Shown in pieces: positions 53,890-62,547 of a stretch of 64,000 nt of DNA; positions within the stretch are counted from its first letter, which is position 1, and each line of letters opens with the position of its first letter. The translations under genes and the position numbers were made by a program. Origin of the DNA: Calditrichia bacterium (GTDB taxonomy: Bacteria > Calditrichota > Calditrichia > RBG-13-44-9 > J075); contig JANQRS010000065.1 in NCBI GenBank assembly GCA_028284445.1, positions 47,282-111,281 on the forward strand, in the 5' to 3' direction. A model generated the notes under the pieces. The model saw nothing but the letters and a program-made list of their open reading frames with translations, did no database searches and was not told where the DNA came from.

Positions 53890-54072
53890 AAATTCCAACA
53901 GGAAAAATTCCAAAATAATAACGAAACTCCATTTGTCATGCCCAAATGTAGTTGTCGGGCATCCAGTTCTTTACGGCGTGATTGGATTTCCACTAAAAAC
54001 ATGCGGGAATGACAACATAAGATCGAGCCTCCAATCGTCAGTGAATCTTTGGAATTTTTCCTGTTGGCATTT
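53890..54072. repeat. Nested repeats: an ATGCGGGAATGACA element inside a split CCAACAGG pair
   Basis: AAATTCCAACAGG... (53890-53914) and its inverse (54048-54072, one mismatch) are 133 bases apart; elsewhere these arms sit 2-43 bases apart. The interval contains a second family, with left part TTGTCATGCCC (about 53932) and right part ATGCGGGAATGACA (about 54001-54014). It lies in the 290-base gap between the lipoprotein and the DinB gene. Confidence 0.75.
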
Positions 54073-54162
54073 GGAATTTATCAGTTGAACTGCCTGCTTT
54101 AAAGTTGTCGCAATTGCTATAAAAATTAGAAAAAAGCCACTAATCATTCCAGGAGTTCCCTG

Positions 54163-54693
54163 ATGACAGAAGATCTTCGCTATCCAATCGGCAATTTTGC
54201 ATATCAGGACAATCCATCTGCTGAACAGGTGCAGGAATGGATTGCCATCATCGAAAATACCCCGGCTGATCTTCGGGCAGCCGTTGCCGGCCTGAATGAT
54301 GAGCAATTGGATACGCCGTACCGGCCGGATGGCTGGACGGTGCGACAGGTTGTGCATCATTTACCGGATAGCCACATGAACAGTTATATCCGTTTTAAGC
54401 TGGCGCTTACCGAAGACAATCCCCTCATTCGTCCTTATGAAGAAAAATTCTGGGCTGAGCAGAAGGAGGCCTGTTCAGCACCTATCGAAATGTCATTGCG
54501 TCTGCTGGATGCCATTCACGAACGTCTGAACGTGGTCTTGCGAAATCTGCAGCCCGATGATCTGAAGCGTACTTTCCGGCATCCGGAAATCAAAGGCGCT
54601 ATGAGCATCGAGAAAAACATTGCCCTCTATGCCTGGCATGGCCCGCATCATGTCGCTCATATTACCAGCTTGCGCAAACGCAAAGGATGGTAG
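54163..54693 (+). CDS. DinB/YfiT-family thiol-transferase-like protein
   Basis: 176 residues. YfiT (BstA) hallmarks: WTVRQVVHHLPDSHMNSYIR with the first His, and WHGPHHVAHI with the metal-binding pair near the C-terminus; together they give a three-His metal site. AGGAG lies a few bases before ATG 54163. Homologues transfer thiols to electrophiles in detoxification (bacillithiol S-transferase in Firmicutes); whether this organism has bacillithiol is not shown here. Confidence 0.88.
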   Translation: MTEDLRYPIGNFAYQDNPSAEQVQEWIAIIENTPADLRAAVAGLNDEQLDTPYRPDGWTVRQVVHHLPDSHMNSYIRFKLALTEDNPLIRPYEEKFWAEQKEACSAPIEMSLRLLDAIHERLNVVLRNLQPDDLKRTFRHPEIKGAMSIEKNIALYAWHGPHHVAHITSLRKRKGW

Positions 54694-54699
54694 AAGAAT

Positions 54700-54766
54700 C
54701 AAAGTCCAAATTCCAACGGCAAAAATCCCAAAATTTGGAATTTCCCTGCGCCGGACTTTGCTTTTT
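54700..54766. repeat. Diverged CCAACAGG-family inverted repeat
   Basis: CAAAGTCC (54700-54707) pairs with GGACTTTG (54753-54760); the interior carries AAATTCCAACGGC and its imperfect inverse. It follows the DinB gene stop, with CTTTTT after, so it may terminate that transcript. The rest of the gap to 54963 shows nothing else. Confidence 0.6.
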
Positions 54767-54963
54767 CCACCGAAACCGTTTCCCACTTAGTGCCTTCCGT
54801 CAACTCCCGATCTCAATATTCTATTATTCTTCATCAAGAAGTCGTGAAGTATTCCGATCTCATCTAATCATACTCAATTCCATTGTTACGAATTTTTGAC
54901 CGGTAATTCATTGCCCGTCGGGCATGATATATTTTGCCGCGTCACCGAATGCCGGGAGATATC

Positions 54964-56526
54964 ATGCAGCGCTTTACATTGCTCAGTTTGACCTTTTTAC
55001 TTACAATTGTACCTGCAGCCATCATCGCGCAGGTGACTGCAGAAGACGGCGATTGGGCGGCAAAAACTGTCCGGCTCAGCAATACGCCGGAAGCCGAGCT
55101 AATGATCCGCACCGGAGATATCGACAACCTGAATTTCGGGTGGCAAGCCAATTTTGATCCCTTTTCCGGCGGCAATACCCCGGTCCACGGCTTCCCCTGG
55201 GCAGTTGACAGCACCGATCCCGGCGGTACCGACAGGGTTTTGGTGATAAGCAGTTACAATGGTAGTCCGCCAAGAGGACAGGACGGTTATACCGGTTCTA
55301 CCAGCCGCCCTGCAAACAGCGTTACGCCCATAGCGTTGGCAGTTCTGGCCGATTCGGTGACTATTGAATCGGCAATTTTGCAGATTTTCGTTGATGACTT
55401 TCAAGCACCGATCTGGGGAGCGTCTTACGAAGTGATGCTCAATGGTGTTCGGGTACCTTTCCTGGAGACGATCATCAACAGCCTTCAGCAGACCGGGCCG
55501 ATTGGCAAAATTATCAGTGCCGAAGTGCCTTCCGAATACCTTTTTCTGCTGGAGAGCGATACCCTCAATGTGCTGATTGATGATTTTACCACCGGAGCAG
55601 GCGACGGATTTGCTATCGATTTTGTGAAGCTCCTGATTAATCCATCTGAGATTGCCCAAACCGGAACTGTTACCGGAACCGTTACGGACAACGGCACAGG
55701 TCAGGCGTTAAGTGACGTTCGTGTGGTGGCCAATGGCCTGGCTGCCGACACCACTGATAGCACCGGCGCCTATACCCTTGAAGGCGTGTTAGCCGGATTG
55801 GTAACCATTGAGGCGAGTCGCGCCGGTTACGGCAATGAGGTGCAGTTGGTTAATGTGGTTGCCGGTTTTAGCAGTACGGTGGATTTTACGCTTGAGAGCC
55901 CGGCGCCCGAAGTGCTGCACTTGATCCCGGCAGACAGTAGCTACGGCGTATCCACAGACGCTGTTGTTGAGGTACTCTTTAATACGGAAATGGATAGCAG
56001 CACCTTCAATGCAACCAATTTTATTCTCTCTGATACTGCCTCGACGCTCAGCGGGATATTTACCAAGACCGATAGTTCATTCGTCTTCACGCCCGATAGC
56101 GGGTTGAGTGACAATAACGAATATTTGGCAGTGATCACCACCGGCGTACAAGACATCAATGGCGTTAGTCTCTCTCAGTCTGTAAACTGGTTTTTCTCGA
56201 CCGGAATTTTAACAGGTATCAGCCAAACGCCGCGCTCTGTTCGACCCAAAACAGCTGTATTACAACCGAATTATCCCAATCCCTTTAATCCTGAAACCAC
56301 TATTGCCTACCAGGTACTAAAAGGCGGGTCGGTTGAACTACAGGTGTTTGACGTGCAAGGGCGCACGGTGCGTAGTTTGCTAAAAGCGCAGCAAGTAGCC
56401 GGACATTATCAAGTTCGCTGGGACGGACGAAATGATGATGGCGACCTGGTTAGCAGCGGAGTGTATTTTATCCACCTGAATTTGAACGGCGTATTCACCA
56501 GCCGCCCGATGGTCTTCAGCAAATAA
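54964..56526 (+). CDS. Secreted multi-domain protein with PNPFNP sorting domain
   Basis: 520 residues from ATG 54964; GGGAG is just upstream, while the frame open from 54934 has none. A signal peptide (ending AIIAQ) is followed by a beta-rich N-terminal domain (about 30-230) that looks like a secreted binding domain, unassigned. A carboxypeptidase-regulatory-like repeat (about 240-310, TGTVTDNGTGQALSDVRV) and a Big_5-type Ig-like domain (about 315-420, VLHLIPADSSYGVSTDAVVE) follow. The C-terminal FlgD-like sorting domain has NYPNPFNPETTIAYQV. It is exported by the type IX-like route; function unknown. Confidence 0.85.
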   Translation: MQRFTLLSLTFLLTIVPAAIIAQVTAEDGDWAAKTVRLSNTPEAELMIRTGDIDNLNFGWQANFDPFSGGNTPVHGFPWAVDSTDPGGTDRVLVISSYNGSPPRGQDGYTGSTSRPANSVTPIALAVLADSVTIESAILQIFVDDFQAPIWGASYEVMLNGVRVPFLETIINSLQQTGPIGKIISAEVPSEYLFLLESDTLNVLIDDFTTGAGDGFAIDFVKLLINPSEIAQTGTVTGTVTDNGTGQALSDVRVVANGLAADTTDSTGAYTLEGVLAGLVTIEASRAGYGNEVQLVNVVAGFSSTVDFTLESPAPEVLHLIPADSSYGVSTDAVVEVLFNTEMDSSTFNATNFILSDTASTLSGIFTKTDSSFVFTPDSGLSDNNEYLAVITTGVQDINGVSLSQSVNWFFSTGILTGISQTPRSVRPKTAVLQPNYPNPFNPETTIAYQVLKGGSVELQVFDVQGRTVRSLLKAQQVAGHYQVRWDGRNDDGDLVSSGVYFIHLNLNGVFTSRPMVFSK

Positions 56527-57038
56527 AATCCAGGTTTCTGGAAAAAGAACTTGATTTGTCCGGAAAAATAGACTTTTATTAAGAATCCACAAGTCACGAG
56601 AGTGACTATCCCCAAAATAGCGAAAGTGCCAGTGGAAGCGGGGAATAAACTGAGTGGTCGGCATATTCGCGATTTTCAAGCCACGGTACCGCAGGGGGAA
56701 GCAGCGGTCTTCTTGTCCTGCCTACCAATTTGATCTTTCAAAACCAATATTTGCCAGTAAAGCCGGTGGCCTCTGTCGATGCTGCAACGGCTGATTTATA
56801 CAGTGTTTCGCTAAAATAGTGATTCAGCGGCAATTCTATTGTCAGACTGAATTTGTTGTCAAATTTTTTGGGAATTATTTCACTAGTTGCCGGAAAGGAG
56901 ACCTATGAGCGCAATGCACGTTGTACCGAGCGTGGGAATCGTCCATGTATTCCGCCCCCCATCGTGACCGAGGTTTCGGTAAGTGTGGGACGGAGGCATG
57001 AAGTGTTTGAATTCTGATTCTAATCAAAAGGGCTAAAT
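56527..57038. other. Intergenic region with a possible gene remnant
   Basis: 512 bases between two secreted-protein genes. A small hairpin AGTCACGAGAGTGACT lies near 56594. From about 56660 to 56817 there is a + strand frame without ATG reading SSGLLVLPTNLIFQNQYLPV and ending with a TAG; it resembles the tail of a secreted protein but could be chance. Confidence 0.3.
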
Positions 57039-59324
57039 ATGAAGAATTTCTTACGAAACTCGCTAATGTTACTGGCTGTTGGTTTACTGTTAGGGGCGCC
57101 ACTTTGGGCGCAGAAGGCCAACATTCCGCAACATTTTGAAACCTACCACTATGATTCAGGCTTGCACGCAGGGGATATCTCCGCAACTACTGCCAAAAGA
57201 GCGGTGACAGAAGTTGTGAAGATCCGTGATGCTGCATGGTTACGTCTTTCCTTCAGCGAAGTTTATCTGGGTAAAAACAGCTATCTTACCATCACTTCAA
57301 CGCTTGATGGCCACAGCCAAACGCTGAATAGCGTAACGATGGCACAGTGGCAAAACTCAAGCGCCTACTTCAATGGCGATGAAGTCGAAATTGCACTCTA
57401 CGTTTCGCCGTTTGACCACAATGTTCATTTCAAAATGGCCGAAGTCCTGGTGGGTGACTGGGTAAGCGGCCAGGTTCAAACCGAAAGTCAGTGTGGTCCA
57501 AATGATGATCGTACAGCATCAACAGACCCGGCTGTTGCCCGCCTGTTGAATATTGGCTGCACCGCCTGGATTATCAGCAATGGCAAAATGGTCTCTGCAG
57601 GCCACTGCGTGAGCCTTTCGACCCTGGTAAATGTCGTAGAATTTAATGTGCCGCTGTCCAATTCCGACGGCACATTGGTAGCGCCTGGACCGGAAGATCA
57701 GTATGTGCCGGATACCGCGACGCTCGATTTCGTCGACGGCGGCATCGGCAATGATTGGGGTGTGTTCGAAGTATTTGCCAATACTGAAACCGGTTTGATG
57801 CCGATCGATGCCCAGGGCGCAAGCTTTACGGTTGTCCAGGATCTTGATCCGGTAAACATTCGCATCACCGGCTTTGGTGTAGATAGTGGCTCAGACAATC
57901 AGACCCAGCAAACTCATGTTGGTGGCAATGCAGCGTCTTCCGGTACAACGATGCGTTATACAGCTGATACCGAAGGTGGTAATTCAGGTAGCCCGGTTAT
58001 TGACGACGCAACCGGAAATGCCGTCGGTGTTCATACCCACGGTGGATGTACGACGCTTGGCACTGGCAACAACAGCGGCACCAGCACTTTCTCCACAGCT
58101 TTTTGGGATGCGCTTGATATCGACGGCGGCGGCCTGCAGGCGCCGGTTGTTAGCGATATTGCTGACCAAACCATCACTGAAGGTGGTGCGTTTGCTACAG
58201 TCAATCTCGACGACTTTGTTACAGACGGCGACAATACCGATGCTGAAATCAGCTGGTCGACCTCCGGCGGTAGCAGCATCACCGTCTCGATCGATGGCAG
58301 CAATGTGGCAACCATTACAGCCGCAGCCGGCTTCATTGGCAGCGAAACGATTACCTTTACCGCAACGGATCCGGATGGACAATCCGACAGCGACGACGCG
58401 ACCTACACCGTGAATGAAGACGGTGGCGGCGGCGGTGATGCCCCGGTTGTATCCGGTATTGCCGATCAAACCATTACCGGTGAATTTGTTCAGCTGAATC
58501 TCGATGATTTTGTAGACGATGCAGACAATGCTGATTCTGAACTTACCTGGACCTTCTCAGGTGATGTCAACCTGGTTATCCTGTATCGCGCTGACCTGCG
58601 CGCATGCCGCATTTCCGGTAGCGCTGGTTGGGAAGGCAGCGAGACTATCACTTTTACCGCAACTGATCCCGACGGCAACACCGGCAGCCAGGACGCGACC
58701 TTTACGGTTGGCGATGGTGGCGGCGGTGGTGATCCGGAACCGCCGGTTGTTTCCGACATCCCGGATGCGACCATTACCGGTGCTTTCGTACAGATCGACC
58801 TCAATATTTATGTTGACGACCCGGACACCGACGACAGCGCTATCGACTGGACATTCTCAGCAAGCAGCAACCTGATTATCCAGTATCGTGCTGACCTGAA
58901 CATGTGCCGTGTGTCGGCGGTTGCCGGTTTTACCGGTAGCGAAACCATTACGTTCACCGCTACTGATCCGGATGGATTAAGCGATAGCGATGATGCCACC
59001 TTTACGGTGAATGAAGCTGTGCGTGAAGGCGTTAACGGCCTGGTCAATGAAACATCATTGCAGGGTAATTTCCCGAATCCCTTCAACCCGACCACAACTA
59101 TTCGTTATGCGCTTGAAGCAAGCAGCGAAGTGACCTTGAAAGTTTACAATACACTTGGTCAGGAAGTCATTACACTGGTAAGTGCGCAACGCAATGCCGG
59201 TCAGCATTCTGTAGTTTGGGATGGCCGCAATGCTCAAGGTGAGCACGTTGCTTCCGGTATCTACATCTATCGTTTGGTTGCAGGTGATTATGTGCAGACC
59301 CGCAAGCTGATGTTCAATAAGTAA
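57039..59324 (+). CDS. Secreted trypsin-like serine protease with Ig-like repeats and PNPFNP sorting domain
   Basis: 761 residues. Signal peptide to about 26 (LWAQ). The protease part shows the triad in order: MVSAGHC (His), NDWGVF (Asp) and GGNSGSPV (Ser). At least three cadherin/Ig-like repeats (about 370-650) follow; each has SETITFTATDPDG and a Gly-rich linker (GGGGGD), the first with DQTITEGG. The C-terminal sorting domain carries NFPNPFNPTTTIRYAL and the end RLVAGDYVQTRKLMFNK. An AAGGG site precedes ATG 57039. It is a surface or secreted enzyme; substrate unknown. Confidence 0.9.
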   Translation: MKNFLRNSLMLLAVGLLLGAPLWAQKANIPQHFETYHYDSGLHAGDISATTAKRAVTEVVKIRDAAWLRLSFSEVYLGKNSYLTITSTLDGHSQTLNSVTMAQWQNSSAYFNGDEVEIALYVSPFDHNVHFKMAEVLVGDWVSGQVQTESQCGPNDDRTASTDPAVARLLNIGCTAWIISNGKMVSAGHCVSLSTLVNVVEFNVPLSNSDGTLVAPGPEDQYVPDTATLDFVDGGIGNDWGVFEVFANTETGLMPIDAQGASFTVVQDLDPVNIRITGFGVDSGSDNQTQQTHVGGNAASSGTTMRYTADTEGGNSGSPVIDDATGNAVGVHTHGGCTTLGTGNNSGTSTFSTAFWDALDIDGGGLQAPVVSDIADQTITEGGAFATVNLDDFVTDGDNTDAEISWSTSGGSSITVSIDGSNVATITAAAGFIGSETITFTATDPDGQSDSDDATYTVNEDGGGGGDAPVVSGIADQTITGEFVQLNLDDFVDDADNADSELTWTFSGDVNLVILYRADLRACRISGSAGWEGSETITFTATDPDGNTGSQDATFTVGDGGGGGDPEPPVVSDIPDATITGAFVQIDLNIYVDDPDTDDSAIDWTFSASSNLIIQYRADLNMCRVSAVAGFTGSETITFTATDPDGLSDSDDATFTVNEAVREGVNGLVNETSLQGNFPNPFNPTTTIRYALEASSEVTLKVYNTLGQEVITLVSAQRNAGQHSVVWDGRNAQGEHVASGIYIYRLVAGDYVQTRKLMFNK

Positions 59325-59394
59325 GTGATCGCTGGTGTGCGGCGGAGCCACACACCATTCTCAAAATATAGCTCCACTCGCTTTCTGGGGTGAT

Positions 59395-59417
59395 CATTGA
59401 CCGCTCGGCGGTCAATG
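59395..59417. other. Short hairpin downstream of the protease gene
   Basis: CATTGACCGC (59395-59404) and GCGGTCAATG (59408-59417) form a perfect 10-bp stem with a 3-base loop, with no T run after. It precedes a second, larger stem-loop. Confidence 0.6.
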
Positions 59418-59435
59418 CCGGAATAAAGCAGTACC

Positions 59436-59516
59436 AACCGCGAATTGACATGGATCGACGAGAATCGGCCCTCCTTTCCCGATGCTCAGAGGTTAGTGGA
59501 AATTCGCGGTTTTTTA
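59436..59516 (+). terminator. Stem-loop with 54-base interior and T run (terminator or small RNA end)
   Basis: AACCGCGAATT (59436-59446) and AATTCGCGGTT (59501-59511) form a perfect 11-bp stem closing a 54-base internal region, followed by a run of T. Inside, ATCGG/CCGAT can form a second small stem. It may be just a terminator for the protease transcript, or the end of a small structured RNA. Confidence 0.55.
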
Positions 59517-59628
59517 TTGAAAAAGAGATTGGACTTTGTTTGAAGTTGGTTTTTTTGTGTTTGACATCTATCTTTTCGATTACAGCATATCAGTCTTCAT
59601 AGACGCTCTTCAAACCGGAGGCTAGTGA

Positions 59629-60216
59629 ATGTTCAGAATCATTCTTCTCTCATTGTCTGCACTGTTTCTTTGTTCAGCATGCATCGGTATCAAACCTTCT
59701 GCTGCGCCGCAACCGGAACCGGTTGTCTACACCATGGAATTTGATGGAATGACCCAATTGGTACTCGCTTCGGAAACGGATCATATTACCTTTTCCGAAA
59801 TCGTCACCAAGGACATTTTCTGGGATTTGATTCCGGTTAGCGAAGCGGAAATAAAGGTGACATCCAACGTTACCTACGATTTCTACGTGGATTTTGCGGA
59901 AGAAGGATATTCAGCGGAGATGAATCGATTGACGAAAGTGCTGACATTTGACTCGCCACCAATTCGCATGAAGAAGCCGGTCTTTAATCGCTCTGAGGTG
60001 TCCTTCCCGGAGCGTGGTCTGTTTGTCAATGAGGAAGCCGAAGCCATACGCATTTTGGAAAATTTGACAGCCAAATTTGTTGATATCGGCAAGCCGCTTT
60101 TGGAGCAGCCACGCGTACATGAAACCTGCCGCGATGAACTGGAAACCTTCCTGCGCGGTCTTTGCGCCAATCTGGATGTGGAAGTGCGAGAAGTGGTCAT
60201 CAATTTTGCAGAATAG
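59629..60216 (+). CDS. DUF4230-like lipoprotein
   Basis: 195 residues. The signal ends LFLCSAC (Cys about 18). A beta-strand-rich domain follows, with TFSEIVTKDIFWDLIPVSEA and DFYVDFAEEGYSA, resembling DUF4230 proteins. A conserved helical end (ENLTAKFVDIGKPLL, LETFLRGLCANLDVEVREVV) follows. GGAGG lies about ten bases before ATG 59629. It is probably outer-membrane-anchored. Function unknown. Confidence 0.72.
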   Translation: MFRIILLSLSALFLCSACIGIKPSAAPQPEPVVYTMEFDGMTQLVLASETDHITFSEIVTKDIFWDLIPVSEAEIKVTSNVTYDFYVDFAEEGYSAEMNRLTKVLTFDSPPIRMKKPVFNRSEVSFPERGLFVNEEAEAIRILENLTAKFVDIGKPLLEQPRVHETCRDELETFLRGLCANLDVEVREVVINFAE

Positions 60217-60273
60217 TCGCGCAACCTTTTTGATGCTGCCGCGTTAGAGGGAAATACTAATGATCGAATTTCC

Positions 60274-60367
60274 AAATTCCAACAGGAAAATACCCAAAAG
60301 CTGTTGGCACATTGATAACAGAAAGATCCCCCCTCTATCTCCCCCCGGGGGGAGATAGAGGGGGGAT
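60274..60367. repeat. Two adjacent repeats: truncated CCAACAGG copy and a 42-bp palindrome
   Basis: AAATTCCAACAGG (from 60274) with a short partner CTGTTGGCA (60301-60309) is a truncated family member. 17 bases on, a perfect 42-base palindrome (60326-60367, ATCCCCCCTCTATCTCCCCCC and its complement) follows. They lie between the DUF4230-like gene and the next membrane protein. Confidence 0.8.
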
Positions 60368-60403
60368 TGAAGCAATACTGCAAAAACCAAGGATATTCTA
60401 TAT

Positions 60404-61018
60404 ATGAGTCCAACCATACAGCACTGGCAGAATTCCCTGCGAAATGTCCTGGAGTTCTACGAAACAAATCGCCCGCGGAAATGGCTTTTCTTCGGGATGC
60501 TCTTTCTCTTCTTTGTCATCGTAAATGATTTATGTTACTGGTGGGCGATGATCACTGCATTTCCACGTCTAACTTTCGGGCGCTGGGCATTTCACTACTG
60601 GAATGTTCAGTTTCCGGTAGCAATCCTGGGTGCTGTGTTCGACAGCCTCTCATTTTTTGTAACGATTTATATTATCAGACGAGCGCTGGAAAGTACTTCT
60701 ACCTCCAGCTTTGTCAGTCACTTATCCATTGATCTCGGTATTGCTGTGCTGGCAACTTTTTGGGTGCTCTTTGTATTCACCCTCTCCAGCTGGCTGATTA
60801 AGAATCAGCTGTTTCCGGGGATGTATAGCATTGACGAGCGGACAAGTGTCTACACGGACCGCGCGCTAAGTGCCCTGGAATCACCGATGGATAATTTACG
60901 CAATATCTATTTTGGAATTGTGATGGGATTTTCAGCAATGCTGCCCACTATGTTCCACCTTTATCTGGCACTGCGCTCCTTTATCGCCGTGCGCATTGGT
61001 GGTCCGCAAGCGGCATAA
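60404..61018 (+). CDS. Integral membrane protein, four helices
   Basis: 204 residues with hydrophobic segments near 28-48, 68-92, 105-130 and 165-190. Trp and Tyr are abundant near the first two. The loop GMYSIDERTSVYTDRALSAL lies between helices 3 and 4. No known motif was recognised. ATG 60404 has only a weak ribosome site. It converges on the TPR-like gene. Confidence 0.7.
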   Translation: MSPTIQHWQNSLRNVLEFYETNRPRKWLFFGMLFLFFVIVNDLCYWWAMITAFPRLTFGRWAFHYWNVQFPVAILGAVFDSLSFFVTIYIIRRALESTSTSSFVSHLSIDLGIAVLATFWVLFVFTLSSWLIKNQLFPGMYSIDERTSVYTDRALSALESPMDNLRNIYFGIVMGFSAMLPTMFHLYLALRSFIAVRIGGPQAA

Positions 61019-61028
61019 TGTGAAGGGG

Positions 61029-62078
61029 CTAGCGCCCCTTTTCCACCATCGGAAAATAGCGGCTATACACCAGATCACTGAATGATAAGGCTGTGCGCGT
61101 ATATGGATTTACGCCGCTTTCTTCAAAGTAATTATCGATATGACGAGCAGCATCCTTCCAATCATGGGTGCTGTTCAGGGAACCGATCAGTTCCTCAAAA
61201 TCACCTTCTTTATTCCTGAACAATTCCTCGATAAAACGCCGGCGATCCGGTTGAGCAATCATTCCGGTCAGATCCGGCAGGTTTGCCAGGTTCTTCCCCT
61301 CCGACAAATAGACGCCGCTGTCGGGAATATCTGCTTCTGCATGCAGTTCAGCGGATTTAGTGCTTTGCTTTGATTGAAGATAGCGAAGCCGTTTTTGAAA
61401 CGATTGAATACCTTCCAAATCCTGGCGAGTTTCTTCGTCGACAGCAGCTGCTTGCTGGCCTTGCGGTTGGCAATATGACTTCCATTTTCGCAGGACATCT
61501 CCCAAGTCATCCATTTTGATTTTGTCCTCGAAGCGCTGGAGGCGCCGGTTAATGAGCGTCTCGAAATCATTCAAAAGGGACTTTGAGAACACCATTGAAA
61601 GTACATTGGTTGCGATCAGGCGTGGCATTTGACTGTTTAGCACATCTTCCCAAATAAAGATCATCCGCTGATATTCGCGGGTGGGGTCCCATTGATTGGT
61701 TGTAACAACAGACCCGTCGTTGCGTTCAGGCACGTTGACCGCGATATATAAGGCACGGGGGCATATATTATGGTAGGCTTGTGATTCTTCCACCGGATAG
61801 CAGATGCCACCATAATAATCCAGCGGAGAATTGCTGCGCATGGTGGAGAGGCCAAAATTGTTTTTAAGAACCTGAAATCCTTTTTGGAAAAGGCTATCGG
61901 CCAATGTTTCCTGGCCAAGTGCCTTGTTGATCATTGCCAGGTTCTTAATGGCATGAAACACCTCCGGATGGTGGGCCGGAAGGGTGGTAAGCGCGTTACG
62001 ATAAGCCTGCTGTGCAAATTTGAAGGCTTGGCCGTAAAAGCGCTTCCGCTTTACCGTTCTGAGCAAATCCTGCTGCAT
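61029..62078 (-). CDS. TPR-containing protein of unknown function
   Basis: About 349 residues. TPR-type helices near the N-terminus (AFKFAQQAYRNALTTLPAHH, AIKNLAMINKALGQETLADS) are followed by an unassigned domain with LIATNVLSMVFSKSLLNDFE. I start at ATG 62078, which has AGAGG/AGAAG upstream. The frame stays open to ATG 62459, but the extra 127 residues are rich in Cys, His, Pro and Arg and unlike a normal protein. It may be the intact half of a longer gene; see the fragment at 62182-62376. Confidence 0.55.
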   Translation of the reverse strand: MQQDLLRTVKRKRFYGQAFKFAQQAYRNALTTLPAHHPEVFHAIKNLAMINKALGQETLADSLFQKGFQVLKNNFGLSTMRSNSPLDYYGGICYPVEESQAYHNICPRALYIAVNVPERNDGSVVTTNQWDPTREYQRMIFIWEDVLNSQMPRLIATNVLSMVFSKSLLNDFETLINRRLQRFEDKIKMDDLGDVLRKWKSYCQPQGQQAAAVDEETRQDLEGIQSFQKRLRYLQSKQSTKSAELHAEADIPDSGVYLSEGKNLANLPDLTGMIAQPDRRRFIEELFRNKEGDFEELIGSLNSTHDWKDAARHIDNYFEESGVNPYTRTALSFSDLVYSRYFPMVEKGR

Positions 62079-62181
62079 GATTCTTCTACCTCTGTGTAGG
62101 TTGACTTCTATCCCGGCATTCAATTGCCTTTCTCTTATGCATCCAGGCAACCGGGTTCTTTCGATTGGCAGAACGCATTCA

Positions 62182-62376
62182 TCAAGGCTGTCCCTTTGCC
62201 TGCCCGGAATGCTGCAAGAATGTTGCCATGCTTTCGTCGCCAAATAAACCGCTGAATTGCCTGCAATACTCCCAAATTGGTGCAAAAAATGCCCAATAGT
62301 TGTCGTAAGCATCACATGTGGCGGCAATAAAGTGCAACCGGGTAACCGGCGGATCAGGAAATCCCTGGCGAGGCGG
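62182..62376 (-). pseudogene. Possible gene fragment in the gap before the TPR gene
   Basis: One minus-strand frame from 62376 to a TGA at 62184-62182 has no start codon yet reads like real protein, for example RLHFIAATCDAYDNYWAFFA and EYCRQFSGLFGDE. It runs just upstream of the TPR gene start in another frame. It could be the remnant of a neighbouring gene. No family recognised. Confidence 0.3.
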
Positions 62377-62547
62377 CTAAATGTCAACGAATCCGGGAGT
62401 TGTTTTCTGGTATAAGGAAAACCCTCAATCTGTGTATTAGGATCGGCCGACGCACCCATTCCTTTAGAGCAGAATGTGGCAATTCAAATCGTTTGCAATT
62501 TCAGGCATTACTGGTAAATTGGACCTCTACCAAGAGGAGATCCGCTG

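Noticed and set aside
62079..62459. The 127-residue N-terminal extension of the TPR gene
   Set aside because: Unusual Cys/His/Arg-rich composition and no homology-like pattern; ATG 62078 has a better site.
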